DNA of 64,000 nt from Bacillus sp. MYb209 (GCF_002975175.1 NZ_PCNZ01000001.1:390187-454186); one strand, 5' to 3'. Numbered from the stretch's first letter, positions 28,246-38,004 are shown. Notes: generated by a model from the sequence alone, not told the origin. Translations and numbers: made by a program.

Positions 28246-30375
28246 TTAGAAATAAGAGATTATATCAGTTGGTATTTCTTTTTCACTAACAATTCTTTGA
28301 TATTTTCGACTCACTGAAGATTGGCTGATGCCAAGAGCTTTTGCTGCCTTAGTCGTTGTTTTATACTGCTTCATTGCAAGTAAAATCAATTGTTCTTCTA
28401 CAGAATGTAGTGCTTCTTGTAACGGTAATACTCTCGTAATAACTGGTTTTGATTTTTTAAAGTCATAACCGGGGGTTAAAAACTTACTAACAAACTCAGC
28501 TTCAATTACTGGATCGTCTGCTGATACTACTAAACGTTCAATCATATTTTGTAATTCACGTACATTTCCTGGCCATGAATAAAACTCTAGTAAGTTAAGT
28601 GCATCCGGAGTTAGATGATAATTTTTATTATATTTTTCATTTAACTGTTGTAAAAAATGAAAGGCAAGTACTGGAACATCTTCCATTCTCTCTCGTAGAG
28701 GAGGAACTTCCAATGGAATTACATTTAAGCGATAAAATAAGTCTTCACGGAACGTTCCTGCCTCTACCATCTTTTCAAGACTCTTATTTGTAGCAGCAAT
28801 GATTTGCACATTTATTTTCGTAGGTATTGTACTTCCGATAGGAATTACCTCTTGTTCTTGTAGGACTCTAAGTAATTTCACTTGCAAATGTAAAGGCATT
28901 TCTCCAATTTCATCTAAAAATAAAATACCTTGATCAGCCCGCTTAAAATAACCTTCTTTTCCATTTTTATCCGCCCCTGTAAAGGCACCTTTCGTATAAC
29001 CAAATAGTTCACTTTCTAGCAAAGTTTCTGGAATTGCACCACAGTTTAATTTTAAAAATGGCTTTGAAGATCGATTTCCAAGTTGATGAATTGCTTGAGC
29101 GATTACTTCCTTCCCGACGCCCGATTCTCCAGAAATAAGAACGTTGGAAGAAAAATCTGCTATTTTTTTAGCTTGGTTAATAATTTGCTCCATTTTCGGA
29201 CTACAATAAATAAGCTTCTTAAGAAAACGATCTTTATTTTTAAAGTCATCTAATTCCTTCTTATATTGCTCTGATATCTTCTTTATTTCATGTAATTCCG
29301 TCTTCAATCTCGTTGCTTCTGTAATATCTCTTGAGGCAATAATAATGCGATGAAGCTCTCCGTTTTCATTAAATACAGGATTTCCAACCGCTAATATTTT
29401 TCTTCCGCTTTTTGTTTCTTGTACAACTGATACCTTTTTTTGTTGTTCCAGCACTAATCGTGTAACAGATGGACTAAATAACCCTTTCTTTTCTAAGTCT
29501 AAAAGATTTTTTCCTAAAAGATCTTTCAAATTACTCCCCCAGAAATCATTGATAACGGTTTCACTGTAACGAATTAATTCCCCTTTATGATTAACAACTA
29601 ATATTTCATCATAAATACTAGACAAGATTGCATGTAAATCTTTATTTAAATCCTTTATATATTCAATTTCCATCGCCATATCCTCAACCATCGGCAAATC
29701 TTGTACGATAATAACCATTCCTTCAATGCTTTGATCAAAGTTTGGAATAGGACTGTAGTCAACTAATACACCCATCTCATTTGTGATTTGTAATTGATTC
29801 AAAATTGTCTTTCCCGTTGCAAATACGCTATTAATATATTCTTCATTAAAAATTTGTTCTGCTGGTACATTCATCACTTTTTCAGGTGTAGATTTAATCA
29901 TCTTCAAACCAGATTCATTGCAATTTACAATTTTCTTTTCACGGTCCACTACAAAAATCCCCATTGGAATAGACGTTAAAATAATTTTCAATATATCAAC
30001 ACTCTGATTTTCTTGTTTAAATAGTTCTGCAAAAATATCTTCTCTTCTTATATATCCTATTAACTCATCCATTTCATTTTTCACTATGGCAATCGGCGCT
30101 CCAATAATTTGAAAAAGAGCTGTTAAAGAAATATTTTTACTAAAATAACATATTGTATCTAGCGAAACTGCATTTGAAAGCAATGCCTTGGAATTTAATT
30201 CCTTACTGTTTGATAGCAGATCCTTGACATGAACGTATGCAAATAATTTCTCTCCTCTTTTTAAAAATAGAAAAGGTTCTTTTATATTTTCAACATCTAT
30301 ATTCCATTCCTTTTCGGATTGATCGATAGGTAGAGAAACAATGGGTCTAATTTTATTACGAGCAATGGAAAACAT
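28246..30375 (-). CDS. Sigma-54 enhancer-binding protein with CBS and PAS domains
   Basis: 709 residues. About 1-120: two CBS-like repeats (AYVHVKDLL, LIGYIRREDIFAEL). About 125-230 and 245-355: two PAS domains. About 390-625: AAA+ domain with Walker A GESGVGKE, the sigma-54 contact loop GAFTGADKNGK, Walker B ILFLDEIGEM and the arginine region FREDLFYRLNVIPL. About 670-705: Fis-type HTH (TTKAAKALGISQSSVSRKYQRI). It activates sigma-54 polymerase. Three -24/-12 promoters in the cluster are its likely targets. A PAS ligand, perhaps putrescine or a product, is inference. Its own start follows AAAGGAGGAA. Confidence 0.95.
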   Translation of the reverse strand: MFSIARNKIRPIVSLPIDQSEKEWNIDVENIKEPFLFLKRGEKLFAYVHVKDLLSNSKELNSKALLSNAVSLDTICYFSKNISLTALFQIIGAPIAIVKNEMDELIGYIRREDIFAELFKQENQSVDILKIILTSIPMGIFVVDREKKIVNCNESGLKMIKSTPEKVMNVPAEQIFNEEYINSVFATGKTILNQLQITNEMGVLVDYSPIPNFDQSIEGMVIIVQDLPMVEDMAMEIEYIKDLNKDLHAILSSIYDEILVVNHKGELIRYSETVINDFWGSNLKDLLGKNLLDLEKKGLFSPSVTRLVLEQQKKVSVVQETKSGRKILAVGNPVFNENGELHRIIIASRDITEATRLKTELHEIKKISEQYKKELDDFKNKDRFLKKLIYCSPKMEQIINQAKKIADFSSNVLISGESGVGKEVIAQAIHQLGNRSSKPFLKLNCGAIPETLLESELFGYTKGAFTGADKNGKEGYFKRADQGILFLDEIGEMPLHLQVKLLRVLQEQEVIPIGSTIPTKINVQIIAATNKSLEKMVEAGTFREDLFYRLNVIPLEVPPLRERMEDVPVLAFHFLQQLNEKYNKNYHLTPDALNLLEFYSWPGNVRELQNMIERLVVSADDPVIEAEFVSKFLTPGYDFKKSKPVITRVLPLQEALHSVEEQLILLAMKQYKTTTKAAKALGISQSSVSRKYQRIVSEKEIPTDIISYF

Positions 30376-30473
30376 TCTGCTATTCCTCCTTTGGGATACT
30401 TAATTTGTATTGTATCATTAAATGCAGAGTTTTTTAATTAATCTGATAATAATCTTTTTCCTTTATTTAATAC

Positions 30474-30627
30474 AGCGAAACTTTAATCAGTGGGGGGTTT
30501 TGTCCAGCCCCCACTGATTATCATCCCTCACCAATCGGGCTTTTACGGGCAGTCGATCTCCCACCTAACCCCCTCGCATTCGCCGACTTTTGAGGTGGGA
30601 GTCTTACTGTCCACAAATAGCGGGATA
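30474..30627 (+). repeat. bcr-like dispersed repeat, copy C (longest)
   Basis: About 154 bp from GCGAAACTTTAATCAG to CAAATAGCGGGAT, with internal palindromic parts (GGGGG...CCCCC near 30491-30512; CTCCCACC and GGTGGGAG near 30568 and 30594). Size and composition fit the roughly 155-bp bcr1 element of the B. cereus group. Confidence 0.65.
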
Positions 30628-30660
30628 AAAAAAAGGAAGATGAGCACCTCCATCTTCCTC
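30627..30660 (-). terminator. Terminator of the biotinyl/lipoyl-like gene
   Basis: GGAAGATG and CATCTTCC pair around AGCACCTC; the minus strand ends in eight Ts. Confidence 0.85.
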
Positions 30661-30672
30661 ATTGTTCTATCA

Positions 30673-30921
30673 TTAATCACTACCACTAACGAAAAGGTCT
30701 TCTTGAATATAAGCTAATACCATACCTGGAATTACTTTATCTCCTGCCTCTACTTCTAAAGATTGAACTTCTCCGCTACATCCCATCTTAATTACTTCCA
30801 GTTTACCATTCATATCTTTAATCGAAAATAATGGCTCCCATTCATAAACTCGAGAATCCTTAACAATAGACACTTTTTCAATTATTCCATAGCATGGACT
30901 CGTAATAATATCATAGTACAT
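30673..30921 (-). CDS. Stand-alone biotinyl/lipoyl-like domain protein
   Basis: 82 residues from ATG 30921 (GAAGGGG upstream; a TTG at 30927 is possible). The order of strands fits a biotinyl/lipoyl domain: ITSPCYGIIEKVSIVKDSRV, EPLFSIKD, then LEVIKMGCSGEVQSLEVEAGDKVIPGMVLAYI. The attachment turn reads VIKMG, close to the AMKM of biotin carriers. Free-standing copies outside carboxylase operons are rare. It is co-directional with, and 27 bp from, a DUF3055-like gene behind a sigma-54 promoter. Role unknown. Confidence 0.7.
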   Translation of the reverse strand: MYYDIITSPCYGIIEKVSIVKDSRVYEWEPLFSIKDMNGKLEVIKMGCSGEVQSLEVEAGDKVIPGMVLAYIQEDLFVSGSD

Positions 30922-30948
30922 AATCAATCATCCCCTTCTTTTTTTCTA

Positions 30949-31239
30949 TTAATATTGTTCTTCTAACCTTTGTGACTGAAGAATCATATAGAAAAAGCTT
31001 TGAAACTCTTCTATGTCTTCTATCTCAATTCCTAACCTTGGTGCCCAATATTGTTCCTCTACAGTATCTTCTTGACTTAATAAAATCATTCTCCCATTTT
31101 GAATAGAGGTAACCATTGCTTTTCCAAGAAACTGTTGTGAATACGTAACAGCTATATCGTAACGATGACTTTTCGACAAAATACAATAATAACCGATTGG
31201 TTGTCTCTCCACTTCTTCTAATAAAATATCCAGTTTCAT
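30949..31239 (-). CDS. DUF3055 (SAV0927)-like small protein
   Basis: 96 residues, no membrane segment. The central part RYDIAVTYSQQFLGKAMVTSIQNGRMILLSQED and acidic helix IEIEDIEEFQSFF recall the DUF3055/SAV0927 family of Firmicutes, from memory. AAAGGAGGG precedes the ATG. A perfect-consensus -24/-12 promoter lies 166 bp upstream, so it is probably expressed with the putrescine genes. Function unknown. Confidence 0.6.
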   Translation of the reverse strand: MKLDILLEEVERQPIGYYCILSKSHRYDIAVTYSQQFLGKAMVTSIQNGRMILLSQEDTVEEQYWAPRLGIEIEDIEEFQSFFYMILQSQRLEEQY

Positions 31240-31404
31240 TTGAGCCCTCCTTTAGGTTAAAAATGCAACTAGCATATTAGACGTAATATTCCTACAATTG
31301 CGCAACCACCTTCAGTGAAATGATTTTCAAGTTCAACTGTATTTGTTTTCTGCTTGGATTACGACCATAACACCCCGCTTTTATATTTTTACTAATTGTA
31401 CAAA

Positions 31405-31420
31405 GCAATAATTGTGCCAA
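31405..31420 (-). promoter_or_regulatory. Sigma-54 promoter of the DUF3055-like/biotinyl-like pair
   Basis: Minus-strand TTGGCACAATTATTGC matches TGGCAC-N5-TTGC fully, with GG-N10-GC. The leader to the first gene would be about 155 nt; I see no good ORF in it. Confidence 0.85.
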
Positions 31421-31526
31421 ATGAAAATACTATATTGATCATCTTTTATCAGCCATACTCCCTAGACTTGCCCCTCTTCCTTATGAATCTTTGAATAACT
31501 TATGCAATACTGCATGATTATCAAAT

Positions 31527-31571
31527 AAAAAGAAAAAGACATCGTAATTTATCCGATGTCTTTTTCTTTTT
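31527..31571. terminator. Terminator of the puuP-like gene
   Basis: An 18-bp perfect stem (AAAAAGAAAAAGACATCG with its complement) directly follows the permease gene. Confidence 0.85.
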
Positions 31572-32919
31572 ACATTTCCTGTACTTCTTCAAAATGCATT
31601 TGCGGAGGGGCTGAACGAAACATATTTGTAATATATAAAAGGTATCCCATTCCAATAGCAGCCCAGCAAATACCGAGAATAAGTGAATGAATATTGAGGT
31701 TAAACCATAGTACTGCTACAGTACCAGCACCTAAAATAGGCATAACTAAGAAATTTAAACAGTCTTTTATCGTTTTATATCTTTTTTTCTTAATTACATA
31801 GTAGGAAATTACAGATAAATTAACAAATGTAAATGCAATAAGCGCTCCAAAATTAATAAGTGATGCTGCCGTTTCTAAATCAATGAATATAGCAGAGAGT
31901 GAAATAACCCCTACAATAACGATGTTATATACTGGAGTTCGCCAGCGAGGATGAATGTATCCGAATATTTTCTTCGGAATTACATTATCTCGCCCCATAA
32001 CATACAATAATCTAGATACACTTGTATGGGAAGCTAAACCAGACGCAAGTGTCCCCATAAGCGTTCCTACTAAAAAGAAAGCTTGAAATAGTTTTCCGCC
32101 AACATATAGCGCAATTTCTGGAGACGCTGATTCTTTATCTTTAAATACAGATGTATCTGGAAAGAAAGATTGTGTAAAATACGTAGTTGTAATGAATAAA
32201 ACTCCACCGATTAAAGCAGTAAGAAAAATAGCTCGAGGAATTGTCTTCTTCGCGTTTGGTGTCTCTTCCGAAAATGTAGTTACTGCATCAAAACCTAAAA
32301 ATGAAAAACAAAGAATTGTCGCACCTGCAACTAACGGTGATATTTGTATATCTGATTGAAAAAACGGCTGAATGGAAAAAACTTCTCCTGTTCCCTCTCC
32401 CGCTAATAAACCTTTTATAACTAGAAAGACAAATATGGCCATTACTAGCACTTGAAATATTACTAAAAACGTATTGAAGTTAGCAGTAACATTTACGCTA
32501 ATAATATTTATAAGTGTAATCAGTAGAATAAAACCAATGACCCATATCCAATTAGGAACACTTGGAAAAAATGCTGACAAATAAATTCTCGTTAATAGTG
32601 CGTTCACCATCGGTAGAAACAAATAATCCAATAACGCGGACCATCCAACAAGAAATCCAAGCCTTGCACTAATTGTTTTCTGTGTATACGTATAAGCTGA
32701 TCCTGCGGTAGGAAAAACCTTTACCATTTTGCCGTAGCTTGCAGCGGTAAACAACATCCCTGCTAATGCAATCAGATAAGCTCCTGGAACATGCCCACCT
32801 GTTTTTTCCGAAACGATTCCAAAAGTATCAAATCCAACCATCGGTTTCATATACCCGACCCCTAGCATAACAATTGACCACAGCCCTAACGAACGTTTTA
32901 AACCAACTACTTTTCCCAC
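31570..32919 (-). CDS. puuP: Putrescine importer (PuuP-like), APC superfamily
   Basis: 449 residues with about 12 transmembrane segments. It agrees with E. coli PuuP from memory in many blocks: [25 protein letters not shown] near residue 30, [44 protein letters not shown] (about 203-220), [38 protein letters not shown]. It should import putrescine with protons. Its gene has its own -24/-12 promoter (33046) and a terminator, and lies beside patA, aldehyde dehydrogenase and the sigma-54 activator. Confidence 0.88.
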   Translation of the reverse strand: MGKVVGLKRSLGLWSIVMLGVGYMKPMVGFDTFGIVSEKTGGHVPGAYLIALAGMLFTAASYGKMVKVFPTAGSAYTYTQKTISARLGFLVGWSALLDYLFLPMVNALLTRIYLSAFFPSVPNWIWVIGFILLITLINIISVNVTANFNTFLVIFQVLVMAIFVFLVIKGLLAGEGTGEVFSIQPFFQSDIQISPLVAGATILCFSFLGFDAVTTFSEETPNAKKTIPRAIFLTALIGGVLFITTTYFTQSFFPDTSVFKDKESASPEIALYVGGKLFQAFFLVGTLMGTLASGLASHTSVSRLLYVMGRDNVIPKKIFGYIHPRWRTPVYNIVIVGVISLSAIFIDLETAASLINFGALIAFTFVNLSVISYYVIKKKRYKTIKDCLNFLVMPILGAGTVAVLWFNLNIHSLILGICWAAIGMGYLLYITNMFRSAPPQMHFEEVQEM

Positions 32920-33045
32920 CTATCATTCCCCCTACTTTCTCTATCTAATTTCCATTTAAAAATTGACAGTAAAAAGGAAACGCTTTCGAATAACTGTATA
33001 CACCACACCAACTATTACAATCTCCTTTTATTTTTAAATATTCAT

Positions 33046-33061
33046 GCAATTTTCGAGCCAA
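33046..33061 (-). promoter_or_regulatory. Sigma-54 promoter of puuP
   Basis: Minus-strand TTGGCTCGAAAATTGC has GG-N10-GC and differs from TGGCAC-N5-TTGC in one position. It lies 127 bp from the start codon. Confidence 0.8.
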
Positions 33062-33108
33062 AACTTCTGTAATTAAAAAATTCAATCCGAAAAAGAACAT
33101 ATAGGTGG

Positions 33109-33122
33109 AATGAGGCCTCATT
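33109..33122. promoter_or_regulatory. Palindrome upstream of the puuP sigma-54 promoter
   Basis: AATGAGGCCTCATT is a perfect 14-bp palindrome 48 bp upstream of the -24 element. It could be an activator site but does not resemble the repeat near 28100. A decayed bcr-like piece (about 33186-33240) lies further upstream. Confidence 0.4.
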
Positions 33123-33185
33123 TCTTCTCATTTTTTATTCATTTTGACATAAGTTATTCAATCTCTCATACGACTAAATATGAAA

Positions 33186-33240
33186 AATAAAACTTTAATC
33201 CTTGTTTTTTATTCCCACTTCCTCAAAAATTGGGCTTTTA
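33186..33240 (+). repeat. bcr-like dispersed repeat, copy D (very degenerate)
   Basis: AAAACTTTAATC, then TTCCTCAAAAATTGGGCTTTTAC, which matches the opening and the CCTCACCAATCGGGCTTTTAC block of copy C with several changes. Confidence 0.4.
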
Positions 33241-33292
33241 CAAGATCAAAATATTTCCATGAAATAATAACATTATGTAAACTATTCATAGC

Positions 33293-33326
33293 AAAAAAGC
33301 TGTCTTTTCTATAAAGACAGCTTTTT
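33293..33326 (-). terminator. Terminator of the nrd operon
   Basis: AAAAAAGCTGTCTTT and AAAGACAGCTTTTT pair just beyond the nrdF stop. Confidence 0.85.
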
Positions 33327-33339
33327 CTATAACACTATA

Positions 33340-34308
33340 TTAAAAATTGAATACGAAGTCATCGTCTGCTAACTTTTCAACATTCGTTGCTTTTACGTAA
33401 CCATTTCCTTTTACAGAGAAGAAGTCATGGTTTTTCGTATCTGTACGTAAACCATTTAAAACGATTGGATTAATTTCTTCTTCTTCAAACTTCGGCTCAA
33501 GCCCTAAGTTCATAAGTCCTTTATTCGCATTGTAACGAACGAAACGATTTACATCCTCTACAAGACCTATAGAAGTGTAAATTTCTTCTGTATATGCCAA
33601 TTCAATTTCATACAGTTCCATTAATAACTCTTGCGTTTTCGTTTGTACTTCTTGTTGCTCTTCTGCAGAAAGTTCCGCGAAGATTTGTTGTGCTAAAATA
33701 CCGACGAATACGCCGTGAATGGACTCGTCACGAATTATTAAGTTAATAATCTCACCACTTGCCGTCAATTTACCTTGACCTGCTAAGTAAAGTGGATAGA
33801 AGAATCCACTATAGAATAAGTAACTTTCTAAGAACACACTTGCTACCATTGCCATGTATAACTCTTTTTTCGTTACTTCAGGCTTTAATAAACGACGATA
33901 GTAACTAGTAACAATACCAGCTTTTTTCTCAAGTAATGGATGGTTATCTACCCATTCAAAAATATCATCAATTTCTTCTTCAGTAGCTAACGTTGTGAAA
34001 ATATGACTGTAACTCTTCGCATGTACTTCTTCCATAGCGCCCATGAAAGCTAATACACTTTTCGCTTGTAAATTTTCAAGATGAACAAGTACAAGAGGCA
34101 TCCCTTCGCCGCCTTGTTTCGTATCTAAAAGTGTTAAACCACCTAATACACGCTTATACGCAATTTGCTCTTCTTTTGATAATTGTGCCCAAGTATTTTT
34201 GTCAGAAGACACTGCGATTTCTTCTTCTGTCCAAAACTGAGCGATGTTTTGCTTCCAAAACATTAAACTAAAATCATCTTCTTTTTTGTTCCAGTTTACC
34301 GCACGCAT
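33340..34308 (-). CDS. nrdF: Ribonucleotide reductase class Ib beta subunit
   Basis: 322-residue metal-radical subunit that generates the tyrosyl radical for NrdE. Metal ligands fit the family: D and E in LLDTKQGGEGMPL and MGAMEEVHAKSYS (EExH), later ESYLFYSGF and RDESIHGVF. Start ATG follows GAAGGGGCG. Last gene of nrdIEF, 94 bp after nrdE. No intron is seen in this copy. Confidence 0.97.
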   Translation of the reverse strand: MRAVNWNKKEDDFSLMFWKQNIAQFWTEEEIAVSSDKNTWAQLSKEEQIAYKRVLGGLTLLDTKQGGEGMPLVLVHLENLQAKSVLAFMGAMEEVHAKSYSHIFTTLATEEEIDDIFEWVDNHPLLEKKAGIVTSYYRRLLKPEVTKKELYMAMVASVFLESYLFYSGFFYPLYLAGQGKLTASGEIINLIIRDESIHGVFVGILAQQIFAELSAEEQQEVQTKTQELLMELYEIELAYTEEIYTSIGLVEDVNRFVRYNANKGLMNLGLEPKFEEEEINPIVLNGLRTDTKNHDFFSVKGNGYVKATNVEKLADDDFVFNF

Positions 34309-34402
34309 TAAATCGCCCCTTCTCTAAATAAACATAAAAAATTGATAACTAAGCATGAGCAGGGTTCAGAAAAACCCTGCTCATAATGTCTCACTTTTTA
34401 TA

Positions 34403-36863
34403 TTAAACGGTACAAGCCACGCACTCTTCCACGCTTAATTTACGTGTTCTCGTATAATAAAGACTCTTCAAGCCTTTTTTATGTGCATAAATGTAGTAAC
34501 GTGCTAACTCACGTGTTGAAATATCACTATTAACATAAAGAATGGTACTAATTCCTTGGTCAATATGTTCTTGAACTTCTGCGATTAAATCAATTAATTT
34601 AAACTGATTCATATCGTAAGAAGATTTATAGTACCAGAACGTATCTTTTGATAAATATGGCATTGGATAATATGTTGTCGCATTTGCATACGTTCTTGAT
34701 TCAATTTGACTTACGATTGGCATTACGCTTGAAGTTGCATTTTGAACGTAACTGATCGATTGTGTCGGAGCGATTGCAAGACGATATGAGTTGTATAAAC
34801 CATTCTTCTGTACTTGCTCTTTTAAACCTGTCCAATCTTCTTTTGTTGGAATATGAATTCCTTCAAATAATTGCTGAACTTTTTCAGTTACTGGGCTGTA
34901 ATCTGTCGTTTCATACTTTTCAAAGTACGTGCCGTTTGCATAATCAGACTTATCGAAGTCTTTAAATGTTTCGCCTTTTTCTTTAGCAATCTCCATACTT
35001 TTCTCGATTGAGTAGTAATTTAACATCATAAAGAATGTACGAGCGAATTCTTTCGCTTCAGCACTTTCATAAGCGATTTTATTTTTTGCTAAATATCCAT
35101 GTAAGTTCATTGCTCCAAGTCCAACTGAATGAAGCTCATCATTTGCTTTTTTCACAGTTGGGGCATTCGGAATGATTGTCATATCAGAAACAGCTGTTAA
35201 AGCTTCCATTCCCGCATGAACTGCTTCACGAATTTCTTTATTTTCCATTACGTTTACGATATTTAACGATCCTAAGTTACAGTTAATATCACGACGGATA
35301 ATGTCTTCTGTACCGTAATCATTTATTTCAGAAGTTTCTTGTAGCTGGAAGATTTCTGTCTCGAATGTTCAACCGAGTTCGCTACTCCTCAGTCCGTTGC
35401 TCATGCAACTGCTGTATGTCACCATACAGGACAGACTATATCATCACCTACAGCATTACCTGGTTAGGTGCTCCGCTTTTCGAGCGCCAATCGCTTGCGC
35501 TCTACTCCCAAATGGGATAGTCGTTAGGCTTTTACTTATCTTAATCTTTCAGAAAGTCTCTTATTACTTTATGTTGTTCAATAACTCTGCTATACAAAAT
35601 AATAAGATACATTCTGAACTTTTATATTTTCATTCTAAGATAAGATTTAGCACGGTAGGTTACCTCAAACTTGAGGCTTTCCCCGTTTAACGGAGTTTTC
35701 GACTAGCATTTCTACTAGAAGGTGCTACATATTTAACACAAGTTCGACATCTTCACAGTTCCAATATCCTTCAGTGGATGTTGGTTATTTGCATTTGATT
35801 TAAACATTAAGTATGGGTAACCAGACTCAAGCTGAATCATAGCAATTTTAATAAGCATATCACGCGCACTAATATCTAGTGGCTTCTTCTTCACTTTCGG
35901 ATTGCTCATTAATTCATCGTACATTTCGTCGATATCTATATCATCTAAATGTTTTCCGTACTCTTTAAATACTGTATAAGGCGCGAAAACATGGAAAGGT
36001 TCGTTTTTCTCAGCAAGCTCAAAGAACTTACTTGGAACGATAATTCCGATTGATAGAGACTGAATACGGCTCTTCTCATCGGCATTTATTTTTTTTGTAT
36101 CAAGGAATTCAATAATATCCCAATGGAAAATGTTTAAGTATACAGCGCCGGCACCTTTTCGTTGGCCAAGTTGATTCGCATATGAAAACGAATCTTCAAG
36201 TAATTTCATAACAGGTACTACACCACTTGCGGCGTTATCAATACCTTTAATTTGCTCACCACGTGCGCGTAGCTTAGATAAGTTTAAAGCTACTCCACCA
36301 CCGATTTTCGATAATTGCATTGCAGTATTAATGTTAAAGCCGATTGAATTTAAGCTATCATCCATCTCTAACAAGAAACAAGACACCATTTCTCCTCTTC
36401 TGCTTCTTCCCGCATTTAAAAAGGTTGGTGTCGCTGGTTGGTAGTTTTGTTTTACAATCATGCTTGCGAAGTGTTTTGCCTTCGCAACATCACCGCGTCC
36501 TAAGTATAATGAAACAATTGCTACACGATCTTCATAGCTTTCTAAGTATTGTTTTTGATCATTCGTTTTTAACGCATAATCTTTATAGAACTTAGATGCT
36601 GCCATATAAGATTGGAACTCGAAGTTTTCACCATAAGCGATGTTATAAACTCCTTCTACTTCCTCCAAGCTATACTCGTCCAGAACGTTGTAATAGTAAT
36701 CATGTTCTTTCATATACTCCATTCGCTCTGCCACGCTATTAAAATGAACGGTATTCTCTCTAGCTTCTTCCATAAAGACTTCTAATGCCTCTTTATCTTT
36801 ATGAAGCTGATAAAAACCGTCCTGCATTTGCGTGATTTCATTATTCAGTTCAATGTGTCGCAA
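34403..36863 (-). CDS. nrdE: Ribonucleotide reductase class Ib alpha subunit, split by a group I intron
   Basis: Exon 1 is 36863-35736 (376 codons) and exon 2 is 35359-34403. Joined, they give 694 residues, the normal NrdE length. Exon 1 ends with SNLC, the catalytic cysteine; exon 2 begins TEIFQLQE, so the NLCxE active-site loop is rebuilt only after splicing. The C-terminal redox pair is CVAC. Without splicing, translation stops at the TAA that opens the intron (35735-35733). Start is TTG at 36863, overlapping nrdI. The enzyme reduces ribonucleoside diphosphates using NrdF and NrdI. Confidence 0.95.
35360..35735 (-). ncRNA. Group I self-splicing intron in nrdE, without ORF
   Basis: 376 nt. 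P1 can be drawn: exon GTGT plus intron TA pair with TAGCAC, placing the required U-G wobble exactly at the 5' splice site. The intron ends in G. Core elements are visible on the minus strand: GGGGAAAGCCT (P/Q region), AACGACTATCCC (R) and GATATAGTCTGTCC (S), giving P7 from GACTAT/ATAGTC. No homing endonuclease is encoded. Group I introns in nrdE are established in the B. cereus group, some with an endonuclease gene. Confidence 0.88.
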
Positions 36864-37209
36864 TCTCCCGCACCCTTTCTTTAAAATATTCTACATCATT
36901 ATTTGTTCCAGATAACTCAAATTTTGATACAATAGGCACTTCATATTTAGTAGAAATTTTGTCAGCACTTGCACCAAACATGTCTCCCCAATTACGATTG
37001 CCACTTGCAGATACGCCTTTTAATTTTTCATTATTGCGCTCTAAAAAGTCTAAAACACGTTCCGGTACATTGCCAAAACCTGTTGTATACGTAATAAGAA
37101 TAAAGTCTTCATCTAATACTAGAGCTTCTTCAATTTGAACGGCCGGCATATTTAATTTGTGGATGAAACGCTTCACGTTTCCTGTCATAGAATCATATGC
37201 AACTAACAT
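36850..37209 (-). CDS. nrdI: Ribonucleotide reductase flavodoxin NrdI
   Basis: 119-residue FMN protein that delivers oxidant to the manganese site of NrdF. The phosphate loop is DSMTGNVKRFI (about 6-16), flavin loops are TYTTGFGNVPERV (about 41-53) and SGNRNWGDMFGASAD (about 69-83). First gene of nrdIEF; its end overlaps the nrdE start by 14 bp. GAGGGTCGGAA precedes the ATG. Confidence 0.96.
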   Translation of the reverse strand: MLVAYDSMTGNVKRFIHKLNMPAVQIEEALVLDEDFILITYTTGFGNVPERVLDFLERNNEKLKGVSASGNRNWGDMFGASADKISTKYEVPIVSKFELSGTNNDVEYFKERVREIATH

Positions 37210-37259
37210 TTCCGACCCTCCCTCTCCAATCTATATTCTCTGTATGTCGTTTCTTGATT

Positions 37260-37307
37260 TCTCTATATATTGTATTACGTTTCAAAATAAGACACAAGAT
37301 ATATGTA
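37260..37307. promoter_or_regulatory. Tandem NrdR boxes
   Basis: Two 16-bp sites, 37260-37275 (TCTCTATATATTGTAT) and 37292-37307 (ACACAAGATATATGTA), fit the NrdR consensus ACACWATATATWGTGT with a few changes. Their starts are 32 bp apart, three helical turns, as NrdR needs. They lie 50-100 bp upstream of nrdI. The stretch 37308-37480 holds nothing else I can identify, apart from a Spo0A-box-like TTCGACA near 37337. Confidence 0.7.
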
Positions 37308-37485
37308 TAAATTCTTTCTTTTTTTAACTTTTACTTTTCGACATGACCGTCGATTTTTTTCAATACAAAGACTATGAAACAACATTCTAAAACTCATGTC
37401 AATAAAGTGCTTTTCAAAAAAGTTGTCAACGAATTTAACCTTATTTTAAAAAAAGTTAACAATATTTTTTGTCATAAAACAGTAA

Positions 37486-37551
37486 ATGCTGGAGTAATAT
37501 ATTTCTCCAGCATCACGCAAAAAAGAACAGACCTTAAACGATAATCTGTTC
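37486..37551 (-). terminator. Double hairpin terminator of the minus-strand gene at 37687
   Basis: GAACAGA (37525) pairs with TCTGTTC (37545) and on the minus strand is followed by six Ts. A second stem, ATGCTGGAG with CTCCAGCAT (37486-37513), lies beyond it. Confidence 0.7.
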
Positions 37552-37686
37552 CAAAAAACGATTACATTTATCAATTTTACTTTATTAAATATTATACATA
37601 CTCTTTCGTTCCTCGTTACATACTAAAAGATAACTATTATAGAAAAAGATTATTATTATGGAACTTCAATTTATTTATGAAAAAAA

Positions 37687-38004
37687 TTATTCAGGGTGCT
37701 CAATACGCAAAATGTCTTTTACAAATATATGATGTGGATTCTCATCTTTATCAATCATTGTACATACAGGTGCTTCTTCATCAAAGTATACGATCATTCC
37801 TTCTACGTACTGATATGTATGTTGAACTTGTACAGTTACTTTAATTTCTACTGCTTGCTCATATGCTCTTTTTATTTTCTGAAGCATTTTTGCTGAACAT
37901 TTTCGTTTCTCTGGATACATAACCATTCCCATAAACCTATTCCCAGCTCTATCTTTCCACATATAATCCCAATGTGGCAATATGCCTTGTTTAAAATCTC
38001 CCAT
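37687..38004 (-). CDS. Hypothetical protein, YolD-like C-terminal half
   Basis: 105 residues, mixed charge, no membrane segment. The C-terminal half (VTVQVQHTYQYVEGMIVYFDEEAPVCTMID... IFVKDILRIE) has the five-strand pattern of YolD-like domains, but the N-terminal half is unfamiliar. GGAGAGGAG precedes the ATG. Likely same transcript as the small gene at 38030, 25 bp upstream. Confidence 0.6.
   Translation of the reverse strand: MGDFKQGILPHWDYMWKDRAGNRFMGMVMYPEKRKCSAKMLQKIKRAYEQAVEIKVTVQVQHTYQYVEGMIVYFDEEAPVCTMIDKDENPHHIFVKDILRIEHPE

Noticed and set aside
31265-31370. Leader segment before the DUF3055-like gene that reads EGGCAIVGILRLIC in one frame
   Set aside because: It resembles the start of a glutamine amidotransferase, but there is no start codon with a ribosome site and a stop lies upstream and downstream; probably chance.
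34403-36863. nrdE read as two separate genes or as a pseudogene
   Set aside because: Removing 35360-35735 restores one uninterrupted frame of normal length, with group I splice-site features, so it is an intron and not two genes.
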